Source of the DNA: Burkholderiales bacterium | GTDB taxonomy: Bacteria; Pseudomonadota; Gammaproteobacteria; Burkholderiales; UBA11063 | Assembly: GCA_020697255.1 (NCBI GenBank) | Contig: JAJFBE010000005.1 | Coordinates: 1-64,000, forward strand | Direction of reading: 5' to 3' | Length of the DNA: 64,000 nt | Part shown: positions 26,635-35,743 of the stretch, piece after piece | Layout of the letters: each line of letters opens with the position of its first letter | Numbering within the stretch: position 1 is the first letter of the stretch | The notes under the pieces: generated by a model | The model's database searches: none | Told to the model about the DNA's origin: nothing | What the model saw: only the letters and a program-made list of their open reading frames with translations | Program-made: the position numbers and the translations under genes

Positions 26635-27474
26635 CTATACATAATATTTAACTATAATTTGATGTTCTTCAAGAATTTTGGCTACATTTGCCAAAAATTC
26701 CTCACTAACCGATGAAACATTATCTCCCTCCGGTAGAGCCGGGTGTCTGGCTGTAGAATACATTAATACACCGGCTATGTATGGTTTAACATCAACAATA
26801 AATTTTATATACTCATCTATTTCATATGCTGCTGGATTTTTATTCCTTAGTTTAAATAGGCAGGTTTGTACATATGTTTTACATAATGAGCTTGCCAGGA
26901 TCAAGCGTTTTTTAATGCTATCTATACTTAAACTTACCTGGTTTGTAGCAGTTATGCCTGCTTCAGTAACGCTATCAATTTTAAACCAGGTCTCACCATT
27001 ATTCTGACTCATAAGTTTTAATCCATCTATTACCTGTGGTTTATCAATTTCACTTCCATTAGTAATTAGAATTGTTTTGATATTATTACCCAGATTATAT
27101 TTTAAACGAAGTTTTGCAATAATTTGGATTACCTGGGTAAATTGCGGTGAAAGCGTCGGTTCACCATTGCCGGAAAGACTAATATCATTAAAGCGCGCCA
27201 AATTTTTAGGCGCATATTTTTTAATAAAATCACCATTTATAATCCAGTTAAGCATTTCGTCCAATTCAGCTTCAATCCTTACTGGGTCCACATCATTTGG
27301 TTTACCCCTTACTAAACCCTCAACTTGGCAGTAAATGCAGCGCCAGTTACAGGCATTATTTGTATTGAGGTTTATGCCTAATGAAACACCCTGGGCGCGC
27401 CTTGAGACAACCGGATATACATAAGTATATTTTGCAAAAATGCGGGAGTGGTCGGTAATAGTTAATCTGGTCAT
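26635..27474 (-). CDS. radical SAM protein leading the Anbu operon
   Basis: A 279-residue radical SAM enzyme. The cluster motif is CNWRCIYC (CxxxCxxC), preceded by GINLNTNNA, followed by LSGNGEPTLSPQF, the usual GGE-like SAM-binding strand. The N-terminal text (SRIFAKYTYVYPVVSRRAQG) and short C-terminus resemble the COG0731/YfkA-like group of small radical SAM proteins with unknown substrates. No SPASM-type extra cysteines at the end. It is separated from the ATP-grasp gene by five bases, so it is probably the first gene of the same transcript. A role in modifying the operon's peptide product is possible, but linkage by position alone is not proof. Confidence 0.85.
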   Translation of the reverse strand: MTRLTITDHSRIFAKYTYVYPVVSRRAQGVSLGINLNTNNACNWRCIYCQVEGLVRGKPNDVDPVRIEAELDEMLNWIINGDFIKKYAPKNLARFNDISLSGNGEPTLSPQFTQVIQIIAKLRLKYNLGNNIKTILITNGSEIDKPQVIDGLKLMSQNNGETWFKIDSVTEAGITATNQVSLSIDSIKKRLILASSLCKTYVQTCLFKLRNKNPAAYEIDEYIKFIVDVKPYIAGVLMYSTARHPALPEGDNVSSVSEEFLANVAKILEEHQIIVKYYV

Positions 27475-27499
27475 AAAATTAAGCGGTGGTTAAAAATAA

Positions 27500-27518
27500 A
27501 AAGCCGGCAACCAGCCGG
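27500..27518. terminator. GC-rich hairpin upstream of the radical SAM gene
   Basis: GCCGGC and GCCGGT flank a short AACCA loop. It lies between the uspA transcript end and the radical SAM start, in an otherwise AT-rich gap. No T run follows, so a repeat-type palindrome or weak terminator is possible. Confidence 0.4.
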
Positions 27519-27563
27519 TGAGGAACTAATTAAACATGCATAGTTAAACATGTTATATTATAA

Positions 27564-27603
27564 AAGAAACTCGAGTTTCTTAAAGTGGGAAAATTTCCCA
27601 CTT
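27564..27603 (-). terminator. two consecutive palindromes after uspA
   Basis: AAGTGGGAAA/TTTCCCACTT (27583-27603) starts three bases after the uspA stop codon; AAGAAACTCGAGTTTCTT (27564-27581) follows it and then runs into TTTT on the minus strand. Together they make a good transcription end for the leftward uspA gene. Confidence 0.7.
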
Positions 27604-27605
27604 AA

Positions 27606-28055
27606 CTATTGTTCCTTATGTTTAGTAATAAGTAAAATCGGGATATCAGAATCATGCGCTATATCTTCGGCAACACCACCGGTGATAAAGTGTGAAAATG
27701 ATCCCAGATGATGTGAGCCCAGTATAAATAATTCTGCCCCCCAGCTTTTTGCATCATCAATAATTAAAGTGGCTAAATCAGAGCCGTAGTTTTCAAGCAG
27801 GGTAACTTCTGCATCAACGCCCTTAGCTGCAACAGTTTGTTTTACATGTTCCAAAAATTTATTGGCGATAGATAATAATGTGTCTTTCAGCTCGGCAACA
27901 CCAATCATTTCAATCCCAAAGGTAATTTGTTCCAAATTAACTACATGAACGATACGTAGTTTTGCACCACAACTTTTGGCTAATTCAAGAGACTCATTTA
28001 ATACTTTTTCTGAGACATCAGAGTTGTCAATCGGGGTATAAACTTTCTTGAACAT
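27606..28055 (-). CDS. universal stress protein, UspA family
   Basis: A 149-residue single-domain UspA protein. The N-terminal strand VYTPIDNSD holds the conserved Asp, and the ATP-binding signature G-2x-G-9x-G appears in GSHHLGSFSHFITGG near the C-terminus, followed by VAEDIAHDSDIPILLI. ATP-binding Usp proteins act as dimers in stress and growth-arrest responses; the exact role is not predictable. It has its own promoter and a strong AAGGAG site nine bases before the ATG. Confidence 0.92.
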   Translation of the reverse strand: MFKKVYTPIDNSDVSEKVLNESLELAKSCGAKLRIVHVVNLEQITFGIEMIGVAELKDTLLSIANKFLEHVKQTVAAKGVDAEVTLLENYGSDLATLIIDDAKSWGAELFILGSHHLGSFSHFITGGVAEDIAHDSDIPILLITKHKEQ

Positions 28056-28088
28056 GATACTAATCTCCTTTTAGTTTTGTATATAGAT

Positions 28089-28118
28089 ATTATAGTGTAT
28101 ATTTAATCCAATATGTAA
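28089..28118 (-). promoter_or_regulatory. uspA promoter
   Basis: On the minus strand, TTACAT (28118-28113) and TATAAT (28094-28089) lie 18 bases apart, 34-63 bases before the uspA start. The -10 is perfect; the -35 matches at three or four positions. Confidence 0.5.
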
Positions 28119-28159
28119 ATTTATTTCCGTCTGCTTTACTCTTTAGTTATCTCCCTTTG

Positions 28160-28186
28160 TTGTCATTTCCGCGCAGGCGGAACCCA
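28160..28186. repeat. dispersed palindromic repeat, TGTCATTTCC type
   Basis: TTCCGCGCAGGCGGAA forms a short hairpin preceded by TGTCAT. Sequences of the form GTCATTCCCGCG-CAGG-CGGGAATCC are common interspersed palindromes in proteobacteria. A related palindrome (CGTCATCCCC...GGGGATCC) occurs at 30633 and a CCCGCCTG/CAGGCGGG hairpin at 48883. It lies between uspA and maeB. Confidence 0.5.
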
Positions 28187-28223
28187 GGTATCTCCAGGTC
28201 TTGTCCCGAGGGTGGCAGGTAGC

Positions 28224-30509
28224 TTATTGTGCTTCTACTGAAGCTAATGCCACCATATTTACTATGCGCCTGACGGATGAAATAGTACTAATAATATGTG
28301 CTGGCTTGTTCAATCCCATTAAAATTGGCCCGACAGTTACTCCATCTGGTGAAGAAACCCTAAGTAAATTATAGGAAATATTTGCAGCTTCAATATTTGG
28401 CATAATTAGTAAATTGGCCGGGCCGATTAAATTTGAATCAGGCATAACCTGTTTACGGATTGCCGGCATAAGTGCTGAATCGCCATGCATTTCCCCATCT
28501 ATCTCAAGATCCGGTATTGCGGCTTTTAGCATTGGTAGGAGGCTTCGCATCTTTTCGGCACTTTCAGACTGCATATCCGAACCAAAACTACTATGCGATA
28601 ATATTGCAGCACGTGGGCGGATACCAAATTGTTTAATTGTATGGACAGCATGCTTTGTGATGTTGCATAGCTCTTTAGCACTTGGGTTACGGTTTACAAA
28701 AGTATCCGTAATAAAAATATTACCATGTGGCAGGATAAGAGCATTCATTGCTCCGGCAATCTTATCCTCATTGTCATAGCCAATAATATTGCTGAGAATT
28801 TTATAATGATCGTGAAATTTGCCGGCAGTACCGCAAATTAATGCATCAACCACGCCCCGGTGTAAAAGTAGCGCACCAATTAAGGTGGAGTTCCTGATTA
28901 GCTCGTGTTTAGCCATTTCAGTTGAAACTCCTTTACGTTTCATCAAATCATAATAGTATGACCAGTAGTCTTTAAAGCGTGGGTCGTTTTCATTATTAAT
29001 AATAGTAAAATGTTTGTCCGGACGGATACGTAAGCCAAGTTTTTCAATACGTTGTTCAATTACCCAGGCTCTTCCTATCAAGGTTATTCTAGCCAAATTT
29101 TGGTCGATTATTTCCTGGGTAGCGCGTAAAACCCGCTCATCCTCGCCTTCACAAAGTACCACTTGTTTTGGGTTTTTGCGTGCCATAGAAAATACCGGGC
29201 GCATAAACATATTAGATTTATATATGTATTGGTTTAGATGTGATAAATATGCCTCCATATCTTTTATCGGGCGGGTTGCAACGCCGGTATCTTCTGCAGC
29301 TTTTGCAACTGCGGGGGCTATTACCCGGATAAGCCGTGGGTCTAATGGTTTAGGTATTATATATTCACGACCAAATTGTAATTCCTCCCCACCATAAGCA
29401 TTTGCCACCAATTCAGTTGGCTCCTGGGTTGCAAGATTGGCAATAGCATGTACTGTGGCTATCTTCATTTCTCTGTTAATAGTTGTAGCCCCTACATCGA
29501 GAGCTCCACGAAAGATATAAGGGAAACACAGGGCATTATTTACCTGATTTGGATAATCGCTTCTACCGGTTGCAATAATTGCATCAGGGCGTACTTGTTT
29601 AACCAGTTCAGGCATAATTTCGGGTGTTGGGTTAGCCAGGGCAAATACAAGCGGATCTTTAGCCATTTTTATAATCATTTCCTGGGTTGCGGTATCCGGG
29701 CCGGATACACCCAGAAAAATATCTGCATTTTCTATAGCATCAAGTAACGTACGGTAATGGGTTTTTTGGCAAAATTCTTTCTTTGTCGCATCTATTTTAT
29801 CCTCACGTCCTTCATAAATTACACCTTTAGAATCGCAAACAAAAATATGTTTTTTCTTTGCACCTAAATCAATTAAAAGATTCAGGCATGCAATAGCCGC
29901 AGCTCCGGCTCCGGATACAACTATTTTTACATTGCCGATTTTTTTGCCAACAATTTTTAAGGCATTAATTACACCTGCAGCAACGACAATTGCGGTTCCA
30001 TGCTGATCATCATGAAATACCGGGATTTTCATTCGTTCTCTAAGCTTTTGCTCGATTATAAAACACTCGGGGGCTTTTATATCTTCTAAATTAATCCCCC
30101 CAAAAGTAGGCTCTAAAGCTGCTACAGCATCAACAAATTTATCAATATTAGGTTCGTTTACTTCAATATCAAATACATCAATACCGGCAAATTTTTTAAA
30201 TAAAACCCCTTTACCCTCCATAACGGGTTTTCCGGCTAAAGCACCGATATTGCCTAAACCCAGCACTGCGGTACCGTTAGTAATTACGCCAACTAAATTA
30301 CCTTTATTAGTATAGTCGTATGCTGTTAGCGGATTTTTTTCAATCTCAAGACATGGTGCCGCAACGCCTGGAGAGTATGCCAGGGCTAGGTCACGCTGGG
30401 TTGCAACTGGCTTTGTCGGGACCACCTGGGTTTTCCCGGGAACCGGATGCTTATGGTATTCTAAAGCATCAATAGTTAGTTGCGCGTCGAGATGAAATTT
30501 ATTTGTCAC
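28224..30509 (-). CDS. maeB: malic enzyme with C-terminal phosphotransacetylase-like domain
   Basis: A 761-residue fusion. Residues ~1-430 are an NAD(P)-dependent malic enzyme (malate to pyruvate plus CO2): [32 protein letters not shown] with the metal-binding Asp pair, and SGAGAAAIA for the cofactor. Residues ~430-761 resemble phosphate acetyltransferase ([22 protein letters not shown]), which in this family is regulatory rather than catalytic and senses acetyl-CoA. Length equals E. coli MaeB (759). NADP preference is typical of MaeB but not proved here. Supplies pyruvate and reducing power during growth on organic acids. Confidence 0.95.
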   Translation of the reverse strand: MTNKFHLDAQLTIDALEYHKHPVPGKTQVVPTKPVATQRDLALAYSPGVAAPCLEIEKNPLTAYDYTNKGNLVGVITNGTAVLGLGNIGALAGKPVMEGKGVLFKKFAGIDVFDIEVNEPNIDKFVDAVAALEPTFGGINLEDIKAPECFIIEQKLRERMKIPVFHDDQHGTAIVVAAGVINALKIVGKKIGNVKIVVSGAGAAAIACLNLLIDLGAKKKHIFVCDSKGVIYEGREDKIDATKKEFCQKTHYRTLLDAIENADIFLGVSGPDTATQEMIIKMAKDPLVFALANPTPEIMPELVKQVRPDAIIATGRSDYPNQVNNALCFPYIFRGALDVGATTINREMKIATVHAIANLATQEPTELVANAYGGEELQFGREYIIPKPLDPRLIRVIAPAVAKAAEDTGVATRPIKDMEAYLSHLNQYIYKSNMFMRPVFSMARKNPKQVVLCEGEDERVLRATQEIIDQNLARITLIGRAWVIEQRIEKLGLRIRPDKHFTIINNENDPRFKDYWSYYYDLMKRKGVSTEMAKHELIRNSTLIGALLLHRGVVDALICGTAGKFHDHYKILSNIIGYDNEDKIAGAMNALILPHGNIFITDTFVNRNPSAKELCNITKHAVHTIKQFGIRPRAAILSHSSFGSDMQSESAEKMRSLLPMLKAAIPDLEIDGEMHGDSALMPAIRKQVMPDSNLIGPANLLIMPNIEAANISYNLLRVSSPDGVTVGPILMGLNKPAHIISTISSVRRIVNMVALASVEAQ

Positions 30510-30632
30510 TTTATATTCCTAATAATAGATTAAGTATGTTATTCTACTACCTTATAAGAACAGATTGAGGGAAAAAGATGTTGCAGCGCATTGTTAGGGT
30601 ATTTCCAAGCAGAATATCGCCCCCAATTAGAG

Positions 30633-30661
30633 CGTCATCCCCAACTTAGTCGGGGATCCGG
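30633..30661. repeat. palindromic repeat, CGTCATCCCC type, just before ruvC
   Basis: ATCCCC (30637-30642) and GGGGAT (30652-30657) pair around a nine-base loop, within CGTCATCCCC...GGGGATCCGG. It is a typical dispersed palindrome. Its right edge is only a few bases from the ruvC ribosome-binding site (30664), so it may affect ruvC translation. Confidence 0.55.
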
Positions 30662-30679
30662 ATAAAGGAATAATTGGTT

Positions 30680-31198
30680 GTGAGAGTTTTAGGAATTGAT
30701 CCCGGCTTACGAAATACCGGGTTTGGGGTGGTTGAAGTGGTGGGTAATAAGCCACATTACATTGCATCAGGGGTGGTAAGTACAAATTCAGGTGAAGCCT
30801 TACCTTTACGCATAAAAACCATCTTAAGCGGGATATCTGAGATAATAAAAGAGTATACACCAGAAATTGCCTGCATTGAAAAAGTATTTGTTAATGTTAA
30901 CCCCCAATCTACATTACTTTTAGGTCAAGCGCGGGGAGCGGCAATTGCTGCCTGTGTTTTACATAATTTGGCAGTTACTGAATATACAGCACTACAGGTG
31001 AAACAATCTGTGGTAGGTTATGGACATGCCGAGAAAGAGCAGGTGGCAAAAATGGTTAAGTTATTTTTAAATTTAAGTGGTGCGCCCAGAAAAGATGCTG
31101 CCGATGCATTAGCTATAGCGCTAACCCATATAAATTATGCTAAAGTATCAAAAGTATTTCATATGAGCGCTACTAAAAAAGGCCGCTTAATTGGTTAA
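30680..31198 (+). CDS. ruvC: Holliday junction resolvase RuvC
   Basis: A 172-residue nuclease that cuts Holliday junctions together with RuvAB. The four acidic active-site residues are visible: Asp in [13 protein letters not shown], Glu in CIEKVF, and two Asp in [26 protein letters not shown] is a family block. Start: AAAGGAA at 30664 could serve either TTG 30674 (4-base gap) or GTG 30680 (about 10-base gap); the GTG gives the usual RuvC N-terminus. ruvA and ruvB are not next to it. It is divergent from maeB and convergent with lysO. Confidence 0.95.
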   Translation: MRVLGIDPGLRNTGFGVVEVVGNKPHYIASGVVSTNSGEALPLRIKTILSGISEIIKEYTPEIACIEKVFVNVNPQSTLLLGQARGAAIAACVLHNLAVTEYTALQVKQSVVGYGHAEKEQVAKMVKLFLNLSGAPRKDAADALAIALTHINYAKVSKVFHMSATKKGRLIG

Positions 31199-31227
31199 GA
31201 TTATATTGCAAAAATGATAAATACCCA

Positions 31228-32130
31228 CTAGAGCTTTGCCAGTAAAGGCAATAAAACGGGAACAATGATTGATAAAATCATCCCACTGGAAATTGCTATT
31301 GGTACAATTTGTTCACCCAGGTTTTCCTTGATAATTGGTAAAGAAAAATCCATTGCTGTTGCACCACAATACCCGACTATAGCCGTAGGAAATAATCTAC
31401 CAATACTGGGTAATAAAATAATTGCGATTAATTCCCTTAAAAAGTCTATAAAAAATGCAGCTGTACCAAAATTTTGGTCAATTAACCTGGTATCGAGGAT
31501 TCCGGAGAGCGAATACCAGCCAAACCCGCAAGAAAGAATTAGGCCATTTTGTAGCGGCAGGTTTAAAATCCACGCTCCAACTGCACCGCCAGCTAGAGAG
31601 CTTATTATAATCAGTGTGCTGATTTTTAAGCCGGTTTTATTTAGGAAAATATGTTTAAGTGCTATATTTTGTAAGCGTAATTGTCGGCCAATAATAAACA
31701 AAACAATAAACAGGATGCTGCTAATTAATGGATTAATTATAGTTAATTTTATACGCAACAGGCGACCCAGGCCAATACCTAGGAGAACCAATAAGATGTA
31801 CTTAGAGCTTTCTTGGATAAAAACGGTATAGTTGGGGTACCTCTTTGCATTAGAAGGTTTCGGTTTATAAAAGGAATTTTTAATAAACAAACTAATAGCT
31901 AAAAAATTAAAAATAAATAAAATAAAAGTAAAAGTTATAAAAATTTTACCTATATGTATAAATTGAATATATAAATCATCAGTATATGAGCCAAATTCAT
32001 ATCCCATAATCATTAAAATAAACATAACATTAGCAAAAAGTATTTTACTTAACAAATTGTCTTTTATTGGAATTTTTTTGATGCTATAGCCAAGTAGTAT
32101 GGCAAATAAGATGCTAATTAATTGTAAAAT
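31228..32130 (-). CDS. lysO: lysine exporter LysO family, apparent ATT start
   Basis: A membrane protein of the LysO (YbjE, DUF340) family that exports lysine. The core marks are GFGWYSLSG, a charged LIDQNFGTAAF segment, FLRELIAIILLP and GYCGATAMDFSLP. A start at TTG 32055 would lose the first membrane helix. The open frame extends upstream through LISILFAILLGYSIKKIPIK, as in LysO proteins, to a point with no ATG, GTG or TTG. An ATT at 32130 follows AGAGGA by seven bases and would give 300 residues, against 299 in E. coli. It overlaps nothing and follows the SIS gene by 73 bases. Paired in this window with lysA, though distant. Confidence 0.75.
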   Translation of the reverse strand: MLQLISILFAILLGYSIKKIPIKDNLLSKILFANVMFILMIMGYEFGSYTDDLYIQFIHIGKIFITFTFILFIFNFLAISLFIKNSFYKPKPSNAKRYPNYTVFIQESSKYILLVLLGIGLGRLLRIKLTIINPLISSILFIVLFIIGRQLRLQNIALKHIFLNKTGLKISTLIIISSLAGGAVGAWILNLPLQNGLILSCGFGWYSLSGILDTRLIDQNFGTAAFFIDFLRELIAIILLPSIGRLFPTAIVGYCGATAMDFSLPIIKENLGEQIVPIAISSGMILSIIVPVLLPLLAKL

Positions 32131-32203
32131 TTCTTTTTCCTCTAAGGTATAGTTTTAAAAAATTGGTTGAAATATGCTACAGCCAAATTTATCTCAATGT
32201 AGA

Positions 32204-33721
32204 TTAACCAATGTGTAATGCTACGTTAACAATATTGTTTACGATTGATTGGTTAGCTTTTAGTTTTTCTATTTCATCAAATGTGATATCAACTAGTTTT
32301 TTATATTCAACAATTACGCCATATTCGTGTTCAAGGATAAATTTGCTATAACGAATAGCCCGGTCAATAAGTTTATAATTACTGGGTTTTAGAGAAAGCA
32401 TCATATTACCGCTAAAATAATCCAGGCAACCCAACATAAGGGTTGAATGACTATTAAGGCAGAGTTTGTATAAAATTGTAGCATGGCATAAATCATCAGG
32501 CATCTCAAAGTGTATTTGTTCATTTTCTAATTTAATTGATAATATATTGCTGTTAATCATCCAGGTTTCTGCATGCTGTTTTCCGGGTAAATGCTTGCCC
32601 TTGGAACGGGCGCTATTTGCTGATAAATCAAAGCCATTGATATAAGCCGAAGTGGTAACCGGAAAATTTTTCCAGTCTAAACAAGTTGGTTTATCTCCTA
32701 GCAAAAACCTCCAAGCATCCTGACTTGAGGTCGTGTTAACCAGGTTTAGGTAAAATGGGCTATATCTGGTGGTTGTATCAAAATTATTTTCATATACCGG
32801 CAAATTAAATGTTGGCGAACGTTCTGTAGTATCTGCTAAAATGCTCAAGCCAAGGATGGCATCATTAGTATGGTATAAAATATATTCATTATTTTTTAGA
32901 AACCTAGCTTCAAGTGCAGTGAGTTTACTTATGTTTTCCAGGGGGAAAGCGCTTATTAGGTTAGTTATTTTATCAAGTTCGGTTTTTACATTGATATCTG
33001 GTTTACATAAGGCAATACCGAGCGCAATTTGCATTGCTGTGGTTGCTTGTAATCTGGTACTGCCAGTTAGTGCCATTGGCCCTACATCTAGCTCCAGGGC
33101 ATGCAAGTTTTTATTTGCAATTATGTGCTTTGGATTTCTTTCAAGCAAGGATTTTTTTGAATTATTAAATACTAGGTAAGGCTTTTGTTTGCTATGAGTA
33201 GTTGCATATTCTACGGCAGCAAGAATAAATGGCGATTCACCGCTGGCGCTTAGTCCAATTAGCAAGTCATTTTGACTAAATCCTTGTTGGGTTAATTGAT
33301 TAATTCCAAAATCAGCATTATCCTCAAATTGTTCTACAGATTTGATTAACGAGATATCTCCAGCGGAACTAACACAAGTGATTCTTTTTGATATGCCCGG
33401 GTTATAGTGTTCCCATAAGCGCTTTAACAACATAGCCAGCCTACCGCTGGCACCACAACCAATTAAAAATATTTTACTATTACCTGTTAATAGCGTTTTT
33501 ATATTTTGCTGTAAAAGTTCTATGTCCGGCAGATATTTTTGCATGGCTAAAATAGCATCTAGTTCAGCTTGTTTAAATAGAGTATACGCCTGTGTCAGAT
33601 TATCGTGGCAAAGCTTAGATAGATCGTGTGTTTTGGGATTTGGTGCTTCGGTAGTCAGGCTATCTTTTAAAAACCGTTCATGATTTTGCCAAAACTCGGC
33701 TTTAGTAATAGATTTATCCAT
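32204..33721 (-). CDS. MurQ/GCKR-like SIS-domain protein
   Basis: A 505-residue protein whose first SIS domain (about residues 60-270) carries IGCGASGRLA, the sugar-phosphate loop LSASGESPF and GPMALTGSTRLQATTAMQ, closely matching the (GP)xxxTGSTRxKAGTA block of N-acetylmuramic acid 6-phosphate etherase (MurQ) and glucokinase regulatory protein. It is much longer than MurQ (about 300), with a second half (PTFNLP, then a second SIS-like region) as in GCKR-type proteins. It could cleave MurNAc-6-phosphate in cell-wall recycling or bind sugar phosphates as a regulator; which is not decidable. It follows coaX by 44 bases in a leftward operon. Confidence 0.65.
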   Translation of the reverse strand: MDKSITKAEFWQNHERFLKDSLTTEAPNPKTHDLSKLCHDNLTQAYTLFKQAELDAILAMQKYLPDIELLQQNIKTLLTGNSKIFLIGCGASGRLAMLLKRLWEHYNPGISKRITCVSSAGDISLIKSVEQFEDNADFGINQLTQQGFSQNDLLIGLSASGESPFILAAVEYATTHSKQKPYLVFNNSKKSLLERNPKHIIANKNLHALELDVGPMALTGSTRLQATTAMQIALGIALCKPDINVKTELDKITNLISAFPLENISKLTALEARFLKNNEYILYHTNDAILGLSILADTTERSPTFNLPVYENNFDTTTRYSPFYLNLVNTTSSQDAWRFLLGDKPTCLDWKNFPVTTSAYINGFDLSANSARSKGKHLPGKQHAETWMINSNILSIKLENEQIHFEMPDDLCHATILYKLCLNSHSTLMLGCLDYFSGNMMLSLKPSNYKLIDRAIRYSKFILEHEYGVIVEYKKLVDITFDEIEKLKANQSIVNNIVNVALHIG

Positions 33722-33765
33722 CAGTATCTTTCAGTGAAAAATTACTCTAGTACGTGGAGTATGAG

Positions 33766-34533
33766 TTAGTTATTGTCTAGCATTAGTTTGATACCTAGTA
33801 AAACCAGTTCCGGGACGATGTGGTTAAAAATCTTTGTCTTTACAAATAAATTTGAAAATCCACCGGTAGCAAAAATTATTGGTTTTTGCTGCATATTATT
33901 TTCTATAGTCGCATTTTCTATTAACAGCCTGGCAAGACCCAGCTGGGCATAATATATCCCGGATTGGATTGCTGTTTTGGTATTTTTACCAATTGCTGTT
34001 TCCGGTTTTACAATATCTACGGCAAATAATTTGGCCGTGTTGCTATGTAAGGAATCCATCATCAGGCGGATACCTGGTGCAATTGAAGCTCCTAAAAACT
34101 CACCTTTTGGATTAATATGGCAGCAGGTTGTTGCCGTACCAAAATCAAAAATTAGTAAATCTTTATTAGGAGCCATAGATCTTGCAGCAATTGCTCCGGC
34201 AATTAAGTCGGCCCCTACTTCATTAGGGTGTGATGTTTTTACCGACATGCCAGTTTTAACCCCGGGTTGTAAAAATAACGGTGGATGTTTTAAGTATTTT
34301 ATACAGGCAGCCCGAACTGTATAATCAATAGAGGGCACCACAGATGCAATGCCAATTTTTTCAATATCATCATGGTTAATATTATTTTCGCGAAGCACGC
34401 TTCGAATAAATACGCCTAATTCATCCGAAGTGCAAATTTTCTTTGTATCATAACGAAATTGTAACAGCAGTTTATCTTTATTAAAAATACCACCACATAA
34501 TTGTGAATTACCAATGTCCAGGCATAATAACAT
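33766..34533 (-). CDS. coaX: type III pantothenate kinase
   Basis: A 255-residue ASKHA-fold kinase that phosphorylates pantothenate, the first step of coenzyme A synthesis. Marks are LDIGNSQLCGG (phosphate loop), PSIDYTVR, NEVGADLIAGAIAA (catalytic Asp), IFDFGTATTCCHI and GASIAPGIRL. Length fits CoaX (about 250). It is the free-standing form, not fused to a biotin ligase as in Neisseria. It follows coaBC by 15 bases, so consecutive CoA steps share a transcript. Confidence 0.93.
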   Translation of the reverse strand: MLLCLDIGNSQLCGGIFNKDKLLLQFRYDTKKICTSDELGVFIRSVLRENNINHDDIEKIGIASVVPSIDYTVRAACIKYLKHPPLFLQPGVKTGMSVKTSHPNEVGADLIAGAIAARSMAPNKDLLIFDFGTATTCCHINPKGEFLGASIAPGIRLMMDSLHSNTAKLFAVDIVKPETAIGKNTKTAIQSGIYYAQLGLARLLIENATIENNMQQKPIIFATGGFSNLFVKTKIFNHIVPELVLLGIKLMLDNN

Positions 34534-34548
34534 GAAAATTTCCCCTAA

Positions 34549-35739
34549 TTACTTCTTTGCATTAAATTCCTCAGTAATATGCTTTAAAATAAATTTTGCA
34601 ATATTACTTTTACTATCCACTCCAGATGCAAATTCGGTAAAGTCTTTGTTAATTATTGTAACCTGGTTTGTATCCTGGTTAAAAACTTTATTATTACTTA
34701 CATCATTAGCTATGATTATATCCAATTGTTTATTAATTAATTTAGCTTTAGCGTATTGTATCAAATTATTGGTTTCAGCAGCAAAACCTGCAATGAATAG
34801 TTTTGGGTATGTAGCTCGCATGGTTTTTAGTATATCTGGTGTTTCTACCAAATCCAAACTAACACTTTTTGTTTTTTTAATTTTTTGTTGGCTATAAGTT
34901 GCTACTGTATAATCACAAACTGCTGCTGCACCAATAAAAATATCGGCATTTGCTGCCAATTTCAAGCTAGCATTTAGCATATCCGCACTGCTGATTACCG
35001 GATTAATAGTAGACCCAATAGGTATCGGTAAACTACTGGCGCTAATCAGGCTCACGCGAGCACCAAGAGAGATAGCATGTTCTGCCAGGGCGTAGGCCAT
35101 TTTACCAGAGCTATGGTTGGAAATATAGCGGATTGGGTCAATCATTTCTTTGGTGCCACCGGCTGTTATAACTATGTGTTTTTTGGATAAGATATGTGCT
35201 TGCGGATTAATTAAAGTATCAAATTTTTCTAAAATTTCTTCAACTTCAATCATGCGACCCATATCATTATCGCCACAAGCCTGGAGACCACTTGCCGGGC
35301 CCCAAATGGTAAAACCATGGTGTTTCAATATTTGTAAATTCTTTTGGGTAAGACTATTTTTCCACATTAATTTATTCATAGCCGGGATAATAATTTTACT
35401 TGCATCACTGGCAAGGACTGTTGCAGTGAGTAAATTATCTGCAAAACCTTGGCTTAATTTTGCAATTGTATTGGCACTTGCCGGAGCAATTAAAATATGA
35501 TTAGCCCACTTGCCAAGATTTATATGTTGCATTACCTGATCATACGAGTTATACTCAAAGCTATTATCCAGATACACATCAGCCCCCATAGCAGATATAG
35601 CAATGGAGGTAACAAATTTTAGCCCATCTTGGCTAATAATAACTTTACATTTATAACCTTTTTGGCTTAGTTTATGAACTAAATGCGGTATTTTTATGGC
35701 TGCAATACTGCCACTAATACAAATAAGAATGTTTGACAC
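34549..35739 (-). CDS. coaBC: bifunctional phosphopantothenoylcysteine decarboxylase/synthetase
   Basis: A 396-residue flavoprotein making 4'-phosphopantetheine. N-terminal CoaC: GSIAAIK, the active-site His in HINLGKWANH, PASANTIAKL, and the catalytic Cys in LQACGDNDMGRM. C-terminal CoaB: ITAGGTKEMIDPIRYISN, HSSGKMAYA and AAVCDYTV followed by the active Lys region QKIKKTK. Length fits E. coli Dfp (406). It lies between an MFS transporter (4 bases upstream) and coaX. Confidence 0.95.
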   Translation of the reverse strand: MSNILICISGSIAAIKIPHLVHKLSQKGYKCKVIISQDGLKFVTSIAISAMGADVYLDNSFEYNSYDQVMQHINLGKWANHILIAPASANTIAKLSQGFADNLLTATVLASDASKIIIPAMNKLMWKNSLTQKNLQILKHHGFTIWGPASGLQACGDNDMGRMIEVEEILEKFDTLINPQAHILSKKHIVITAGGTKEMIDPIRYISNHSSGKMAYALAEHAISLGARVSLISASSLPIPIGSTINPVISSADMLNASLKLAANADIFIGAAAVCDYTVATYSQQKIKKTKSVSLDLVETPDILKTMRATYPKLFIAGFAAETNNLIQYAKAKLINKQLDIIIANDVSNNKVFNQDTNQVTIINKDFTEFASGVDSKSNIAKFILKHITEEFNAKK

Positions 35740-35743
35740 AAAT

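Noticed and set aside
29448-29747. Antisense open frame inside maeB
   Set aside because: Shadow of a well-conserved gene; Cys/Tyr-rich low-quality product, no start context.
27606-30509. uspA and maeB as one operon
   Set aside because: uspA has its own presumed promoter and a palindromic repeat lies between the genes.
32055-32055. TTG 32055 as the lysO start
   Set aside because: It would remove the first membrane helix that is encoded in frame upstream and has no Shine-Dalgarno site of its own.
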